Shown here piece after piece: positions 5,514-5,594 of a stretch of 5,594 nucleotides of DNA. How positions within the stretch are numbered: the stretch's first letter is position 1; the number at the start of each line of letters is the position of its first letter. A program made the position numbers and the translations under genes. Below the pieces are notes generated by a model. That model did no database searches and was not told the DNA's origin. It was given only the letters and a program-made list of their open reading frames with translations. The stretch comes from RHKX01 sp035759925 (GTDB lineage Bacteria > Actinomycetota > Thermoleophilia > Solirubrobacterales > 70-9), in assembly GCA_035759925.1 (NCBI GenBank), contig DASTTY010000090.1, positions 1 through 5,594 of the forward strand. The letters run 5' to 3'.

Positions 5514-5594
5514 GTGGCCAGCCGCAAGGAAGAGAAGGAGCGCCTCCGCCAGGAGCGTCTCGAGGCCGAGCGTCAGGCGCAGTCGGCCGGCCGG
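5514..5594 (+). CDS. N-terminal part of a protein with a highly charged leading helix (partial, unidentified)
   Basis: The first 27 codons, starting GTG, run to the window edge without a stop. The peptide begins VASRKEEKERLRQERLEAER (residues 1-20) and then QAQSAGR, a strongly charged Lys/Arg/Glu helix likely to be cytosolic. From memory, actinobacterial proteins with this kind of start (MASRKEEKERLR...) often continue into one membrane anchor and an extracytoplasmic domain, for example DUF3105 or a thioredoxin/DsbA-like fold. Nothing past the helix is visible, so that is only a suggestion. The GTG start is preferred because an upstream ATG at 5485 is in another frame and because a -10 box lies 9 bases before the GTG. 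It diverges from the transporter operon. Confidence 0.7.
   Translation, partial: MASRKEEKERLRQERLEAERQAQSAGR

Overview
The window is very GC-rich, densely coding DNA with G/C-ending codons, GTG as well as ATG starts, and almost no space between genes. It carries an F420-type (luciferase-like) oxidoreductase and promoters with a TANNNT -10 box 6-9 bases before the start codon, which implies leaderless mRNAs. Together these suggest a high-GC actinobacterium. Thermoleophilia/Solirubrobacterales is my best guess from general resemblance, but no marker gene here proves it. No tRNA, rRNA, CRISPR array, insertion sequence, phage gene or attachment site was seen.

Layout, left to right. (1) Bases 2-145, plus strand: the last 47 codons of an AMP-forming acyl-CoA ligase. 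(2) Bases 146-2301, minus strand: a two-gene operon read from right to left, a GT1/MGT-like glycosyltransferase (997-2301) followed 8 bases later by an LLM-class F420-dependent oxidoreductase (146-988). (3) Bases 2302-2349: a 48-base divergent promoter region with back-to-back -10 boxes, one for the glycosyltransferase operon and one for metF. (4) Bases 2350-3282, plus strand: metF, 5,10-methylenetetrahydrofolate reductase. (5) Bases 3279-5376, minus strand: a second two-gene operon, a 12-TM MFS transporter with an unusual cytosolic tail of about 150 residues (3511-5376), then a 75-residue Cys/His-containing protein (3279-3506) starting 4 bases after the transporter stop. (6) Bases 5377-5513: a 137-base divergent intergenic region with nested inverted repeats and a -10-like box. 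(7) Bases 5514-5594, plus strand: the first 27 codons of a gene whose product begins with a highly charged helix.

How the genes may work together. metF is housekeeping one-carbon metabolism. The glycosyltransferase and the oxidoreductase look like co-expressed tailoring or detoxification enzymes, with substrates that cannot be read from the sequence. The transporter and small protein form a tight pair. The transporter tail ends in what looks like a winged-helix fold, so this pair is the least ordinary part of the window. Both convergent gene pairs end with abutting or overlapping stop codons at a CTAG, leaving no room for a terminator between them. Apart from that pair, the region looks like an ordinary chromosomal segment, and I saw no clear defence, mobile or biosynthetic system.
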